Positions 10,800 to 23,024 are shown, counted from the stretch's first letter. The stretch is 64,000 nt of DNA from Heliopora coerulea (GCA_030142905.1 JASJOG010000029.1:906501-970500); one strand, 5' to 3'. A program made the numbers and translations. Notes: a model not told the origin generated them from the letters alone.

Positions 10800-11157
10800 A
10801 GACTTGTGGTAAGCCATGCTGCCAAATGTGTAGGTTTGTTGATGAAGGCTACAGGTCAAATCCTAGGAGGACGTACATACTTTATCAACTTTCTGTTTGA
10901 CTGTGATTCATCTGGAGTTGTTTACCTTTTATCCTTGTAAAACATATGATAAAATTTATGTTGGAAGTACTATTATTTTGTCCAGAAAATGTTTTAATAA
11001 TCATAAGGGTAGTACTATCAGGTATGGTAAGGACAGAAAGGTATGGAGGGTGAGCATTTATACGGACATTTGTTTTGAATCGGATCATAATGGAATTGAT
11101 GATGTGCGTGTCAAAATTATTGGCAAAACAGATCTCAAACTCATTAATAATTCATGA
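10800..11157 (+). pseudogene. Penelope-like element GIY-YIG endonuclease remnant
   Basis: Reads through C-C-Q-M-C-R-F-V-D-E-G, then G-V-V-Y-L-L-S-C with a frame disturbance, K-I-Y-V-G-S-T, and F-N-N-H-K-G-S and D-V-R-V-K-I-I-G-K-T-D, the usual order of a PLE linker and GIY-YIG domain. In-frame stops (near 10940 and after 11155) and frameshifts make it non-functional. It is close in sequence to the - strand copy at 9476-10034. Confidence 0.75.
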
Positions 11158-13902
11158 ACAAAACGCAAAGGAAATCAGTACCGAGACGTAGTTTGGATAT
11201 CTGATCTTAATTAGCAAAGAATTTCGCCAAATTTAAACTCGATTTTCTCTTTAAATACGGATTCGTTTGAGATGTAATATCATAGACTCGAAAGTCGTGT
11301 TTCATCAGATATCCAAACAGCGAGACGTTGGTTAAAAAACTCGACTATCGCCTCGTTTTTCAACTCACTTCTCGGTGTTTGGATATCTGATAAAACACTC
11401 CTTCTCGTGCAAAATATATTGCATATTAATCAACCAACTAGAAGAGAAGGGTTTTGATAGTATAAACTCGATTCATTTATTCCTCAGGAATCAGAGATTT
11501 TTTCATGATTTGATGTAGTTATGATCTGGAATTATTTGTTTATGTATTAAATAGAAACGACAGCTCATATAAGCTCTTCAAATTTTGTATACTCGTGATT
11601 CTTGATAAAGGGGTAGGACCCTGAAAACGGAACTTCTTTGGTTGCCTGATGATCGCTGAAGATCGTGACGTTTCATAAACGCATGAAATTTTGATACTTG
11701 ACTGAATTTAATTCTGGTTGTAATAAATAAATGACGATTGTGAGCTTTTTATTAAAGGGGGAAAATTAGCTGCTGTGACAAGCAGCAAAATTTAATGTAA
11801 TAATTCTTTTTGTTCAAAATGAGAAATAAATGAGTTAAGGATAGTAGACCATTTAAAACGAGTTTCTACGGGTTTGATGATACGATTGATAGGATTTTGC
11901 TGTATTCATTGGGGAGTGATCTAGCCTGTGAGTTAAAGTACCCATTTTTCTTTACATCCATACTCTCCCCCAGTTATCTATAGCCTTTCAGTAGGTCTCA
12001 AAAGCTTAGAGCTGCTTGTCGCCTCTGGCTTGAAGTGCATTAGTCCGGGGTAACTCTTATAACACACTAATACACTCTGCCTTGTGTTCGATCCCGTAAA
12101 TACAAGTATGTGACGTTAAAGACCGAAATATACGCTTGGATACCGTTGTCTTGACGTTTTCTCGCCATCCATTACTTCCAAAAGATTATGTACATTTGAA
12201 CCGCCAAGCACATTAATTGGTCGTCGCCAGACTGAATCAACTTAATAGTTGCTTGATCCAGACTTCCCTCATTCTGAGTATCTCCTCGGTAAAATTTAGA
12301 TCGAAAGCCCTGGTGTAAACGACCACGAATATAGCCCATAGTGAAACTGTCGGACATCACTTCGAACGTTTACGTTTCTAGCCGACAGTTGGAGTGGTAG
12401 GTGTATTGGGAATTAAGTTAAAAATGCTGTTCCGTTTTGGGATGTGCGTGTATCTTAGAGTAATGTTAATCATAGATTGGAGAAATTACTAACAAATCGT
12501 GATCCAGATTTGAAGCTTACTCATGATGTGCATGCAAGTCTGGTCAGCCGAGATAATCTCCACATGTTTAGTACATCTGCACATTGCTTGAACAAGCAAG
12601 GCTTGCCTTCAAATTTTCAGTGGTTTTGAACACAAAGGCTAACATATAACTGATGGATCACGAGCTCATCTTACTGACTATGCTAATGCATTTAAATATA
12701 TAAAAGTCTCCTTGAAGAGATGGAAAAATTTCATGTTTTTTACGGTTTACCATGAAGTATTTTGTTCATGTTATCCTGAGGATGATTCTGAAAAACAAGA
12801 ATTGAGCCAGCACTATAGTGGCCACCAACGTAGACCGTATGTTTGGCCTAATATTTAAGAAATTAACGATCGTGGAGTTAGCTACTCGTAGTAATCATTG
12901 TCTAAATTACTAACAAGTAAAAATTTTCATAACGTATCACTTTTAGGTCGTGACCTAAATTTCACTGAAGTCAAATAGCCAACTTACGCCCTCCGATTGT
13001 GACAACGGAGATAGAGGCCTCTAGATTTCAGACACATCTAGTTCTTGTCTACCCCTCTCATTCCAAACGTTTTCTTATTTGTCTTCCGTCACCATTCTTC
13101 AAAAGCTCAAAATAACTGACTAAAATATTATAGCTATCGAGATCCAACATAAACTATTTAGTTTCATCTAATGGCTACCAAAATGCTACTCGGTACATCG
13201 CTAATATTTAGTTGCTTGTAATAATTTAATTCAGTATGTGTATCCAATATAATTGTAAAGACGACAGTAGGATTTCTTTGCAATAAAATACTTATTCTGC
13301 TATTCAGCAAAGAACCTTTGCTGGGTGAAATTAATTTTCATGGGAGTTTAATTTCGCGAATTGCTGATTTTTTAAGTTTCGCGAAAACAAATTCTTGTGA
13401 ATTTGGATGTCGGGTATTACCAATGAAAACAAATTTTCGGGGATCTCGATCAAGTTCGCGTTCGATGTTCCACGTGCGGTTCGTGTATATAAAACAGAGG
13501 ATTTGATATTGTTTTGATTCTTTATTTTACTAATTTACTGTACTAATGTCACGCATCTTCCATTACAAGTTAAGGTTACAACGTAGACTGTTTTATGATG
13601 CAGTTATAAAGAAGATCTTAACGTTGTTTCTACTTTACTTTATAATTGAAATTTAGTTAATCTAAAAAAGTGCAGTGAATTTTCACGGACTTTTTTCTCT
13701 GGAGTTTATTTTTACGGGATCTTACTTTCGTGGATCGTGAGAAAATACGCGAAATTCACGAAAATTAGGTCCCGCGAACATGTCACGCCACTCCGTAGTC
13801 GGAAACACGTAGCTTCAAACCCACATCCTTTCAAGAAGCCTTACTGTCTCTTCACCTGGTACTCCTTAGCAGAAATGTTTACTAGTCAGTCTTCACACGA
13901 AT
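11158..13902. other. Intergenic, decayed repeats, no gene recognised
   Basis: Three copies of a block around GTTTGGATATCTGAT occur between 11180 and 11395. A copy of the SINE-2 end motif (CCTGAGGATGATTCTGAAA) lies near 12778-12800. Otherwise it is AT-rich spacer between the convergent ADAR-type and TRPV-like genes. Short open frames here show no recognisable protein. Confidence 0.4.
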
Positions 13903-16842
13903 TTAGCTGCCTTCCCTAGACAGCCCCTCCTCACTACTTGCAGAATCCCTTCCTGAATGATTATCACTGGAATAATTATCAGAAGAGGATGCTGAAATCT
14001 CTCGTATGTTCAAGAAAGGCGTCCCGCTAGAGTCTTTAACAGTATCAGCCCATCGAACTCTTGGGAACTTTGCAGTTACCTCTGATGGTCCGGTTGGCGA
14101 AGTGACGACTGATTCCAGACTGATTACATCACTGGCTTGTACAGATAGGGCGTTATCACTGAAATACTGACTACTTGTATCACTAGCTTTGTTGCTGCTA
14201 ATGTCGTCACCAGAGTAAGGATACTCGGTTACGTCACTGAGTTGGTGACTGCTAACGTCATCACTGACTTGCATGCTACTGTTGTCCGTGTGTGGAGTGC
14301 TGCAATTGCTGTCACTGTTTTCACTTACCGATAAATACCTTTGCGCATGAATAAAATCATCTGGGTATTGCTCCTTAAAATTGTTATTTTGGGACTCCTT
14401 ATTCGTTTCCTTTCTCCTTGATGCATTGAAGTTTAAATAACTGCTTCTACCGCTTGATTTAGATCCATCATGTACCGTATCATCCCACGTCGTATTACCT
14501 TCGCTACTACTTGACAAGAAACTGCTTCCATCGCTTCGCACTCTCAGTCTTTCCGTTTGAAAGGTATCTCTCTGAGGACTTGAATTATATTCAGTAGCTG
14601 AAGACTGAGATCGGCTGTCATTACGTTGGGGTACCCCGTCATATGTGTCCAACGAAATTTGTTGCGACACATCGTTCACATTGCCAGTATTTTCTCCATC
14701 GCGTATACCGATATTAGTCCTTTGGTACCAACCAGGGTCGCCAGTTACGTGGAATTCATCATTACCTTCGATTTGGGTCTCGTAGTGTGCCCAATCTTTT
14801 TCTGACGCTCTTGTGAAGACTCCATCGTCCCCAGTCCACGTTCCCGTTTCTTCTACACTTTGTAGTTGATCACCAGTTACCTCACCATTGTTGAGTTCTT
14901 CATCGAGACCCACCTGACCAGGTTTGACATTCAGTTTTTCTTTTTGCAAGGCATGTTTCATGAGATCAAGGACGTTCTGAACCTGCCGAACAATTTTATC
15001 GTTGACTATCCCTGCCTCAGATGCGTAGCTTGAGAGATCTGAAGACATGGATGAAGTGCGCAGTCGTGCGTCGATTTTTCGTTTTGGTTCCAGTTTATTT
15101 TTTTCAGACTTTCCATATTTGTTTTTTGATGTATTGAATGACTGCTTGTGGTCAGAACGCACTTTTCTGGTTCTTCTCGGACCAGTTTTAATTGCCATGG
15201 ACATTGTTTTTGCACCTTTGGTTCTTCGCTTTGGCTGCTCTAACACAATAGTCAAATTCAGAACACTAGAATTATCGAGAAATTCAGTGCCATTGTCACC
15301 TTCCAACTGACATAATACAGTGGAAATGTTTTCGTTTGTCTTATTTACTCCTTCCAGTAAACGATCCATATCCGATTTCTGTTTACCAACCCGCTGAGCA
15401 AACCGATCACTGACTAAGGCATGAATCTCGTTGACACTTAGGTAAAGATTTTCTTTTTGCCGCAACTTGTCTCGTTTACCCATCGACATATTTTCACGCA
15501 AACTCGTCACTTCGGGACTGCATTCACCTCGAATATATTCACAATATTTTCGCCACTTGGTTGAAGTGAGGGCTTGTTCAAGGTAGAGTATCGTCTTAGC
15601 CCTTTGCATTGTTGCGGTTTCCAAGGAATTTTCGTACTTACGGGTGAAGGTATCCGCCAACATTGCGATAAGAAGATTCAGGGTAATTATTGTAGAGACA
15701 CCGACAAAACTGCTTACCAATAATCGAGCCATAGTTGGGTCTATCTCGACCAGCTCATGAACCGGTTCGAGCGTGCTGAAAACTGCCATAGTGAAGACAG
15801 AGAAAAGAAGACCAGGAATATCAGAAAACGTTGAAGCTGGCTGCGAATTAACTGGGCCGAAAATCATCCAAAATATTGCTGCATATGGAATAAAGAGCAA
15901 ACAGAACAGCAAGGACCATTTGATGAAATCCTTCAACATCGGTGACATAGAGGCTACGAAAGGTCCAGGATCCTTGAACGGTCGGGCGAACTTTAATAAA
16001 CGAATCCAAAGAGTTGCTAACAGGAATGCGACGATACGTAAGTGAACATCACGTGAAAACGTCGAACCAACCACGAGGAAGACAATATGGGACGTTAGGC
16101 CAGCAACTATGAGAAGAAGGGCCATCCAGTCCATGTATATCCAGCTATCTTGTCTTGAAAATAATCGTTCTTCACGAGCAATTTTGATTTCCTTGTCTAA
16201 GTATTCGTTTTCATCTCGCCATTGTGGATGGCAAAACCGTTTGTCATTCTTTAAAGCGTTCTCACGAAACAGTTTCCATCGCCAAATTGCTCTATTCATG
16301 TAAATTAAACTCAATACTTGTTTAAAAACCTCAAGACCAGTTAAAAAGATCCCTGCTAATGCAATCAGTAGACGCCACCAACACTTCTCCATGGGTGAAT
16401 ATAAATTATCAGCGTTCATTGGCATGGTAATACCCAAAATGGTCCATACAAAGGCAAAGATAACGTTGGTGATTAAATCGTTGCGCGCTCCTCGCTTTCC
16501 AAATTTTTCCCATTTAATATTGATCAATCTTCGCATAACCGGATGCATAACAATCCCATAGTGCTCATGCTGAACAGCTACCTCTAATGGAGACCTTGCT
16601 CTGTTTTCTCTCGGATCTTTGTCGAAGATTCGTGGACCTTCAACGTAGTTAATGAAGTAATATTCTTTTCTGTTGATCATATCCTCGGAACGGAATTGGT
16701 CCAATGCAATGATTGCCACTTCTGGCATCTTTAAGATAAGAAGAGAGAGTGCCATCTCGCCGTTGTGATCGTACACGCCTGTCGGTGCTCCAAGTTCTAC
16801 AAGGTATCTAGCTGCTTTGGATCTGCTCATGGATGCTGCCAC
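13903..16842 (-). CDS. TRPV-like cation channel 1, exon 3 (channel domain and long tail)
   Basis: Third coding exon of a predicted 1215-residue channel; this exon encodes residues 237-1215. It follows a tcttgCAG acceptor and opens in phase 0, so exon 2's R-T-P-L-Q runs on as V-A-A-S-M-S-R-S. It finishes ankyrin repeats 5 and 6. Then come H-P-V-M-R-R-L-I-N-I-K-W-E-K-F-G and six membrane segments at about 358-378, 391-417, 470-495, 510-530, 551-575 and 608-633, with a pore re-entrant segment at about 578-595 (D-I-P-G-L-L-F-S-V-F-T-M-A-V). After S6 (N-L-L-I-A-M-L-A-D-T-F) the TRP helix reads T-M-Q-R-A-K-T-I-L-Y-L-E, close to the Q-R-A-x-T-I-L-x-x-E of TRPV channels. The remaining 530 residues are Ser/Asp/Thr-rich, largely disordered by composition, with repeated V-S-D-D-V-S-S and A-S-D-T-S-S phrases. 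It should be a plasma-membrane cation channel; gating stimulus cannot be read from sequence. Confidence 0.9.
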   Translation of the reverse strand: MAASMSRSKAARYLVELGAPTGVYDHNGEMALSLLILKMPEVAIIALDQFRSEDMINRKEYYFINYVEGPRIFDKDPRENRARSPLEVAVQHEHYGIVMHPVMRRLINIKWEKFGKRGARNDLITNVIFAFVWTILGITMPMNADNLYSPMEKCWWRLLIALAGIFLTGLEVFKQVLSLIYMNRAIWRWKLFRENALKNDKRFCHPQWRDENEYLDKEIKIAREERLFSRQDSWIYMDWMALLLIVAGLTSHIVFLVVGSTFSRDVHLRIVAFLLATLWIRLLKFARPFKDPGPFVASMSPMLKDFIKWSLLFCLLFIPYAAIFWMIFGPVNSQPASTFSDIPGLLFSVFTMAVFSTLEPVHELVEIDPTMARLLVSSFVGVSTIITLNLLIAMLADTFTRKYENSLETATMQRAKTILYLEQALTSTKWRKYCEYIRGECSPEVTSLRENMSMGKRDKLRQKENLYLSVNEIHALVSDRFAQRVGKQKSDMDRLLEGVNKTNENISTVLCQLEGDNGTEFLDNSSVLNLTIVLEQPKRRTKGAKTMSMAIKTGPRRTRKVRSDHKQSFNTSKNKYGKSEKNKLEPKRKIDARLRTSSMSSDLSSYASEAGIVNDKIVRQVQNVLDLMKHALQKEKLNVKPGQVGLDEELNNGEVTGDQLQSVEETGTWTGDDGVFTRASEKDWAHYETQIEGNDEFHVTGDPGWYQRTNIGIRDGENTGNVNDVSQQISLDTYDGVPQRNDSRSQSSATEYNSSPQRDTFQTERLRVRSDGSSFLSSSSEGNTTWDDTVHDGSKSSGRSSYLNFNASRRKETNKESQNNNFKEQYPDDFIHAQRYLSVSENSDSNCSTPHTDNSSMQVSDDVSSHQLSDVTEYPYSGDDISSNKASDTSSQYFSDNALSVQASDVISLESVVTSPTGPSEVTAKFPRVRWADTVKDSSGTPFLNIREISASSSDNYSSDNHSGRDSASSEEGLSREGS

Positions 16843-17454
16843 CTGCAAGATAAAATGCTTACGTTTACGCGTAGAATGTAACTGTCTTACCTGTTGGGGT
16901 AAAAATTTTAAATGTTGATAACTTTCGTGAATGATTTCATAGGATTCCATTGGAATTTTCTGACGTCAGTCACTGCAGTTATCAACATTTTAACTTTTTA
17001 CCTTATTTATCACTATCTACGCAGTATTCTTTTCTTACATGATTGATTGTTTTACCTATTGTAGCTTGCTAACAAATCTGAATGATTACTTTGTCCGAAG
17101 GATATGAGTATCTTTCTCTGCATCTCCCGCCTTCACTTGTTTAGTATCCTTCCGACTTCTGTGCTGCTTCTTGCCCCTTTTCTCTCTCTTTACTTGTCCA
17201 TTTTCACTCGCCTCCTTAATGTTTTTTTTTTCGTTCCTTCCTCTTTCCCTTTCCACGGTCTCTCCTCTACCTTTAGTCTCAATTCTTAATTGGCATATCT
17301 GACTTCTCTCTTTTCTCTTCCGATTATGCCTTTCCTTCCCTTTCACTTCTTCCTTCTTCCCACTGTCCATCCTAAACACCCCAGCCCACGCATTTACCAC
17401 TCACGCTCCCTTCCTCCCACGTGCCACTTCTCTACGATTTTCATAGTCAGTCAC
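16843..17454 (-). other. TRPV-like 1 intron 2 with polypyrimidine tract
   Basis: Donor CAG|GTGACT at 17455/17454 and acceptor tcttgCAG at 16843. It contains a CT-rich stretch at about 17110-17400 (+ strand), which yields only low-complexity translations. Confidence 0.8.
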
Positions 17455-17702
17455 CTGAAGGGGAGTCCTGTTTTGATAATCGCGGCAGTTGATACTTGCG
17501 CCATAGTTTATGAGGAGTTTCAGAGCTTGACAAGCGTCGTTTTTCGCAGCAAAGTGTATTGGTGTTTGCAGTTCTTCAAACGTTGTGATGCCAATGTCTG
17601 CTTCGTGAGTCAATAGAAATTCCATCATTTCAGTATAGTCCACTGCGGCAGCGACATGTAGTGGAGCTCTACCGTACCTGTCTTGTTGGTTAATGTTTGC
17701 TC
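17455..17702 (-). CDS. TRPV-like cation channel 1, exon 2 (ankyrin repeats)
   Basis: A 248-bp exon between a ctttTAG acceptor and a CAG|GTGACT donor. Two bases complete the Gly codon opened by exon 1, then 82 codons follow. It encodes ankyrin repeats 3 and 4: D-R-Y-G-R-A-P-L-H-V-A-A and L-Q-T-P-I-H-F-A-A-K-N-D-A, and the start of repeat 5 (R-T-P-L-Q). Length, phase and most residues match exon 52226-52473 of the paralogue, which is the main support for these splice sites. Confidence 0.92.
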
Positions 17703-18776
17703 CTAAAAGAACGTTACGAACTTTCTGAATACGATAGTTTTGGGTCAAGTCTTCATGATTAACATAACTTTCTTGCTGAAAATTAAATATCTTGGAAATC
17801 CCACCGAAATCCCTTTGAAATCAAGACCTTTCAAGTAAAAAATTCAAGCATTTTCATAGCTGTAGTAAGCTATTCTGTCCATACATTGAGTTTTTTCATA
17901 CTATCTGTGAGTTCTTTTATCGAATAAAGTAGTTCTTCCCAAGAAAAAGGGAGTTTTTCTGTAAATGTCGGAAATTCCTGGGCTCAGGATTTGCGATGAT
18001 GATTGCAATGAAGGAAAGTAAGAAACTTTTGGAAAATTTAATTTGTTGAAATTACTCCTCCAATCGTACTCTGCATTTTTCATGACTTCTCAGGTTTATA
18101 TCTATAGGTTAAAAAACCAAAAATAATGTTTTTGTTGTGTTTGCACTGTTCTAGGAGTACTAGATTTTGGTGGTTTTTGAGCTAATTATGGAGAGGTAAT
18201 TTTTGGGCTATCGTAAAGTTGTAAGGCTTAGATAAGAAGGAATATCTTTTGCGATAAAAAGCTATGAGGGAGATGAAACTCGGAAAGAATACACACAAGA
18301 AATGTAAACACGTAAGTGGTGGCTAAGAAATGCAAATATTATACTTTCATGCGTATTTTCAAAATAAGATTATCCTGGTAAATTCATTTAATAAATTAAC
18401 TCAATTCTACATTAAAAATTTTAAAAAAAGACGAAAAGAGAAAAAAAAGAAAGGAAGAAGAAAAATTCATATGATGACTAAATAATCATGAGTAAAATGT
18501 ATTTTTAAGAAAATTAAAAGCAAACAAAAAATGACAATACATCAAAGGGAAAAAATATTTAAAGAAAAACACGAAAACAAAATGAAAATTAAGAGGATGC
18601 CCCCATGCTTTTTTGAATTCAGCACCAGGAATACAACGTGTGTTGTACCGTTATGTCGAAGCTTTGGAAAAACTACGGAGTTCTTTAGCTGGTATGTTTA
18701 GCCTTAAGGAAGAAATATATTTCAAAGTAAAAATCCAAATTATTTTGGTGGAACTTGAGAAAATTTTCTTATACAG

Positions 18777-18852
18777 CATTACTTTCCTGGTGGAAGCTCT
18801 CCTTTGACGAGTAAAATCGTCTGAAATAATAGAAGCTTTATCCCCAGGGGCG
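18777..18852. mobile_element. MITE family A, decayed copy
   Basis: Internal sequence of the family (GGAAGCTCTCCTTTGACGAG, then AAATAATAGAAGC and TTATCC) without intact TTAA ends. Confidence 0.5.
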
Positions 18853-19245
18853 CTTTTAGGATTTAAAAAAAGTAAGGGTAGTAGTGGTTTTGAGAATAGT
18901 GAAGCATTACTTGAAAGTGAAAGGAGATGGATAGTCGTATATTGTATTTTTCGTTGGGATTTAGTACTGGAAACAAATTATTGCGGGCTGAAATTATAGC
19001 TCACGTAATGTGTGAAACCTGATTTTGTCCCGAATCAGAATAGTGAACTGCTTTTTCATTCCCTTATTACACCATAATTTCGGTTGAGTCTTAATCTTCC
19101 ACTAAACTTTAGTTTATTTTACAGATTACATGTTAAAATGCGTAAGCATGGCACACACGATGTTTGAATTGAGGGGTCCATGCCTCCTCAGGTCCCCCAT
19201 GATCCGTCCATTATCCCGCCGGGAAAGAGTTAATTTTGATGTTCA

Positions 19246-19344
19246 TAACTCTTTCCCGGTGGGAGCTCTCCGTTTGACGATTGAAATTGTCTGGTGTCAG
19301 CTAGAGTAAAATAATAGAAGTCTTATCCACCGGGAAAGAGTTAA
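19246..19344. mobile_element. MITE family A, TTAA-ended, copy 2
   Basis: About 99 bp from TAACTCTTTCCCGG to CCGGGAAAGAGTTAA, inverted ends with a conserved core TTTGACGA..AAAT.GTCTGG.GT.AGC.AGAGTAAAATAATAGAAGTCTTATCC. A 3' end fragment of another copy lies directly upstream at 19209-19236. Sister copies: 24550-24650 and 37060-37159. Confidence 0.65.
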
Positions 19345-19455
19345 TTTTAAAGGTCATAAAGAAGTATATGAGACATAGAGTATATATCTTGGTAGTAATT
19401 TTCTTAACAGCCTCAGCGTCGTCAAAGCATTGTTATTTCTACTCTACTGGGATAC

Positions 19456-19915
19456 CTCTATTCAACAGAAAACGAGCAACGTCAACATTCCATGATCGTG
19501 CCACCTCATGAAACATAGTTTGACCATATTTGTCCGTGGTGTTAATATCTGCACCATTTTCTAAAAGAGACTCTACGAACGAAAAATCGAATTCGTCACC
19601 ATCACTATTAGAGCTAGCCAATCGGGCAACGTAATGAATCAAGGCATGGTTACGTATATCTGCTGTTGCTCCCATTCCTCGAATGTGGTTTTGTTCGCTT
19701 CCTTCAGCAACGACGTCAATCACAGCATGCATTGCGACATTAGTTCGGCTTGCAGCTCCCGGAATCTCTCGCAAAAGTTGCTCTTGATAGTCTTTGAATT
19801 TTGTTCGCTTTTGACGTTTAGGTTTTAAACTTCGCCAGTCCAAGAGGACGTTTTCACTGACACTATGAGTGACTGGAACGTCTTTATCTTTCTGCTGCTC
19901 CTCTTCTTTATACAT
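19456..19915 (-). CDS. TRPV-like cation channel 1, exon 1 (N-terminus, ankyrin repeats 1-2)
   Basis: First coding exon, 153 codons plus one base. I chose the ATG at 19915 because the conserved K-R-Q block then sits 35 residues in, exactly as in the paralogue's exon starting at 54401. An acceptor-like gattCAG at 19945 suggests the exon begins there with a short 5' UTR after a non-coding exon. The encoded part is charged and cytosolic (K-P-K-R-Q, E-I-P-G-A-A), followed by H-A-L-I-H-Y-V-A-R-L and D-K-Y-G-Q-T-M-F-H-E-V-A-R-S-W, the first ankyrin repeats. It ends A-G-A-G|GTATCC in phase 1, joining exon 2 as N-R-G-A-N-I-N. Confidence 0.85.
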
Positions 19916-19945
19916 CTTGATTAACACAGAATCGATGTTGAGGTC

Positions 19946-21181
19946 TGAATCAAATCAGTAAAAAATATTGGATTAAATTGGTACAGGAAACGTGATATTG
20001 CTTCAAGCATATTATTAGTTTGTTGTTCGGTTGGAAACCCAATTCATGAGGGCAAAAATATGACACTCATTTAGTGCTTATTTATATAATAATATGTTTG
20101 GCTCGATTTTTGTTTTTCCACGTTCCATTAATCACTAATGTACCTCATTAAAACTCATTTGTACTAATACTACTTCCAGTGACGTTGAACCGGGTCGTAT
20201 TAGGATTAATACGACTCGGTTTGACGTCACCGGAGGTAGTATTAGTTGAATTTTGACAAGCATGATATTACAAAGTAATACCATGAAATTTCGGTGCATT
20301 AGCTATCAAACCTCCCGCTCGATTCAGGTCATATAGTAATTTTGCTAAACGACTCTCGTCATAAGGTAATACACCTTATTTCATGGTATGCTGTATTCCC
20401 AGATTGCCACTGGAATGTTCCAAATATAATAGAACGTTTATTCTGGGCGTTTTTCCCCTTTTGCCAATCCGTTTTTTGTCCTTGTCGCTAACTCTTTATA
20501 TGGACATGATTCCGTTAAAGACCTAACTCTTGTTGATTCAAATGACCTTCCTTTTTTATACTTGGCTATAGGGTAGTTTTCTGGAAATTTTTCGTAGAGT
20601 GATATAAATGGTTTGCCAGTGGAGGGTATGATTTAAGTTTAAGATTATTGTACACCTTTAGGGTACATTCTGGGAAGATTATCATAGCATTTTGTCCGTT
20701 ACGCGAACATACGAAACCTATTTGTTATGGAAAAGGGATAATAGCTGGCTGCAAGGTGTCTTGGCTTGCATAACAAGCAAAGAAAACAGAATTAAAAAAG
20801 AAGTAAAAAATAAGAATTTTCTGAATTTTCTCCGGACTGTGTCTCGCAAAAGCATCTTAGTTTGAGGTTTTCGCCCAAGACAAACAATCGTGAGTTGAGA
20901 GCAAGCTCGGTTTAGAACAGAACAAACAGAGTTTAGAACAGGAAAAAAAATAGTGGTCGGAACATTAAATCCAATATGGTTCTCTACCAGATGCAATAAA
21001 CCCTGGTTTACCGGTAGCCTTGTGAATACAACGAACTTCGAGAAACAAGACTGAGGACTTTTGCTTTTCTATAGTTCTTGGAAACTAAGAAATTTTATTA
21101 TAGCTTGTACCCTTAAAACAGGACACAGAGATTGACCGGGCGAGAAGCTGAGCCTTGTATGAAATACTAAAGCCCAGTAAT
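19946..21181. other. Upstream of TRPV-like 1; palindromes, no gene
   Basis: Contains the palindrome at 20164-20245 and a second, weaker inverted pair (GTAATACCATGAAATTTCGG near 20275 and TTATTTCATGGTAT near 20373). The promoter and any 5' non-coding exon of TRPV-like 1 should lie here but cannot be placed. Confidence 0.4.
20164..20245. repeat. Palindrome of about 80 bp
   Basis: CTAATACTACTTCCAGTGAC on the left mirrors GTCACCGGAGGTAGTATTAG on the right, meeting at GTCGTATTAGGATTAATACGAC. No ORF. Confidence 0.85.
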
Positions 21182-21366
21182 AAATACGAAATCAGGGCAT
21201 GATAAACTTATTCCGACGTTTCGTTGTATTCATCACATCATCTTCAGACGGAGATACTCTAGACTTAGGCAATTATGTCATAGTATCTCTGAAGATGTTG
21301 TGTGAAGACATCGATAAACCAGAATAAAGTTTGTCATGCCTTTACTTCGTATTTTATGCTGGATTT
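21182..21366. repeat. Foldback repeat with paired CTGAAGA motifs
   Basis: The reverse complement of 21182-21261 matches 21283-21366 (ends AATACGAAAT / CTTCGTATTT; inner GGCATGATAAACTTATTC / GAATAAAGTTTGTCATGCC). Each arm carries CTGAAGA, a short hairpin and GAAAC or a decayed form. No ORF. Confidence 0.75.
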
Positions 21367-23020
21367 TAATATTTCTCACAAGGACAGTTTGTACCCAGCA
21401 ACTTGAGCTGTCCAACTACAGGCAGGTTATGGTATATTCGAGAAACTGGCGTACAGCTTTGATGTTTTACCAAAAATGTAACTCCTGGATCGAGAGCGAT
21501 ATTAAAGCATGATTTCCTCAATTATTAAAGTATGTTAAAAAATCGCAAAACCATACAAGCACATCAAACATTTGGCCTTAAGATTTTGAAAATTACTCGA
21601 CGTCCAAACAGATGAAAATATGCTTTTTCCGAGAAATTCGCAATAATATTTTCGAAAAAGAAAGATCGAGTAGAAGCAAGGTAGCACAAAAGGTGAGAGG
21701 GTGAATGGCCAGTATAGACCCTGTTCTAATCTGAAATTCCCTCAAGTTGTTTTTACATTCCATCCATTTCTAGGGCATCCAGTCGTATGATGGATTTTGT
21801 ATCACATTCTCTGAATCCTACTCAAATCGAACTTTTTCTGTCTTCAGGGTTGGGATCAAAAGCCCTTAGCCAATAATATTAACCTTTTAAAGGCGGAATT
21901 CATTTTCTTTTGTTCTCAGTGTTCTGTATATCCAGAAAATGGCCCCTAAAGAGTTAAACCGCCTAATGCTATGGCCACCAGATTTTCACATGATGTGCTC
22001 ATTAATCTAAAAAACTGCCAAACATTTTGTGTAATTGTGACGTAAAATGACGTCATTTTGACGTCTCTTAACTGAATTTGTTGATTGTTTCATCAGTACT
22101 TCTGTAAATTTTAACCAAATTCTGACGTCTACCAATTATCCATTTTGGGAGTAAGCCTGTAATGACCTCATTATTGCGTCATATTTATTCAAATAACCAA
22201 TTGAAACTTTCATTAATACGTATGTCTTAGTCACTTGGTTGGCATAATAACAAAATGTTGCGTCCCAAAATTACGTAGTTTTACTTGGTTATAAGGGCAT
22301 TTTACAATAGTTTTCGGAATATCTGCTCAGAAGAAATGAAATTACGCAGGCATATCCTTCGTTAGAAATAAATGTATCGTTTTTATTTCCACCATCTTTG
22401 AACTTCCATTATGAAACCTTGTTCATGGAATAATGCTTTGCAAAAGAAACATTTGACTCAAAATAAAATTCTGAGGAAAATGATCTTTGTTAAAAGTTTA
22501 ATCCTTCTTCTTGGATTTTGGAATTTTAAATTTGACATTTTCCCTCAAATTACTGTTAAAATACCTCAATAGGTCATTATAACTAATTTGATGAAGTTTG
22601 GCTAGACTAACCTTAAAGATTCAAAAATAGTCAGGGTAACATAGAAACAATATTCATTAATACAATGCCTGAATTTTGTGTAACATAGTTCGGCAAAAAG
22701 ATGTTAAAAGACTAAGTAGTTATGAAAATACGAACTTTCACAGCTGGTTCGGGCCTAAATATCCCCGATCTGAACAGGGTTAAAGAAATTGGTGGAGAAT
22801 GAAAATGTTTCTCATCAATGTATCAAGAAATAAAGTGCCAGTGGGAAATTTGTGTTATTGCACAGGATGAGTAGGCTTTAGTTAAGTATTTTTACTTACA
22901 AAAATTTATTCTGATCCTCAGAAGCGAAATAATTGTACGACTTTCTAATTACTGGTAAGACGTTCACCGAGATTCAGAGAAAGAGCAAAGGTAGTGGCTC
23001 TACGTATGTATTGCCTATGC
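21367..23020. other. Intergenic, no gene recognised
   Basis: AT-rich spacer containing one MITE family B copy (21879-21957). No exon or transposase was recognised. Confidence 0.4.
21879..21957. mobile_element. MITE family B, copy 2
   Basis: Starts TTAACCTTTT and ends AAAGAGTTAA, with the shared core TTTTCTTTTGTTCTCAGTGT and TATATCCAGA. Compare 5151-5221 and 31397-31521. Confidence 0.5.
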
Positions 23021-23024
23021 TGCA

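Larger units (their letters stand above)
17703..19455 (-). other. TRPV-like 1 intron 1
   Basis: AT-rich intron, donor AGAG|GTATCC and acceptor ttttAG. It contains a decayed copy of the MITE family A repeat (18777-18852) and an intact one (19246-19344). Confidence 0.75.

Noticed and set aside
11647..11690. Further CTGATGA hammerhead-like motif
   Set aside because: The sequence after the stem reads GACGTTTC instead of GAAAC, so the core is not formed.
17086..17400. Lys/Glu/Arg-rich open frame opposite a Leu/Ser/Phe-rich one
   Set aside because: Composition effect of a polypyrimidine tract inside TRPV-like 1 intron 2.
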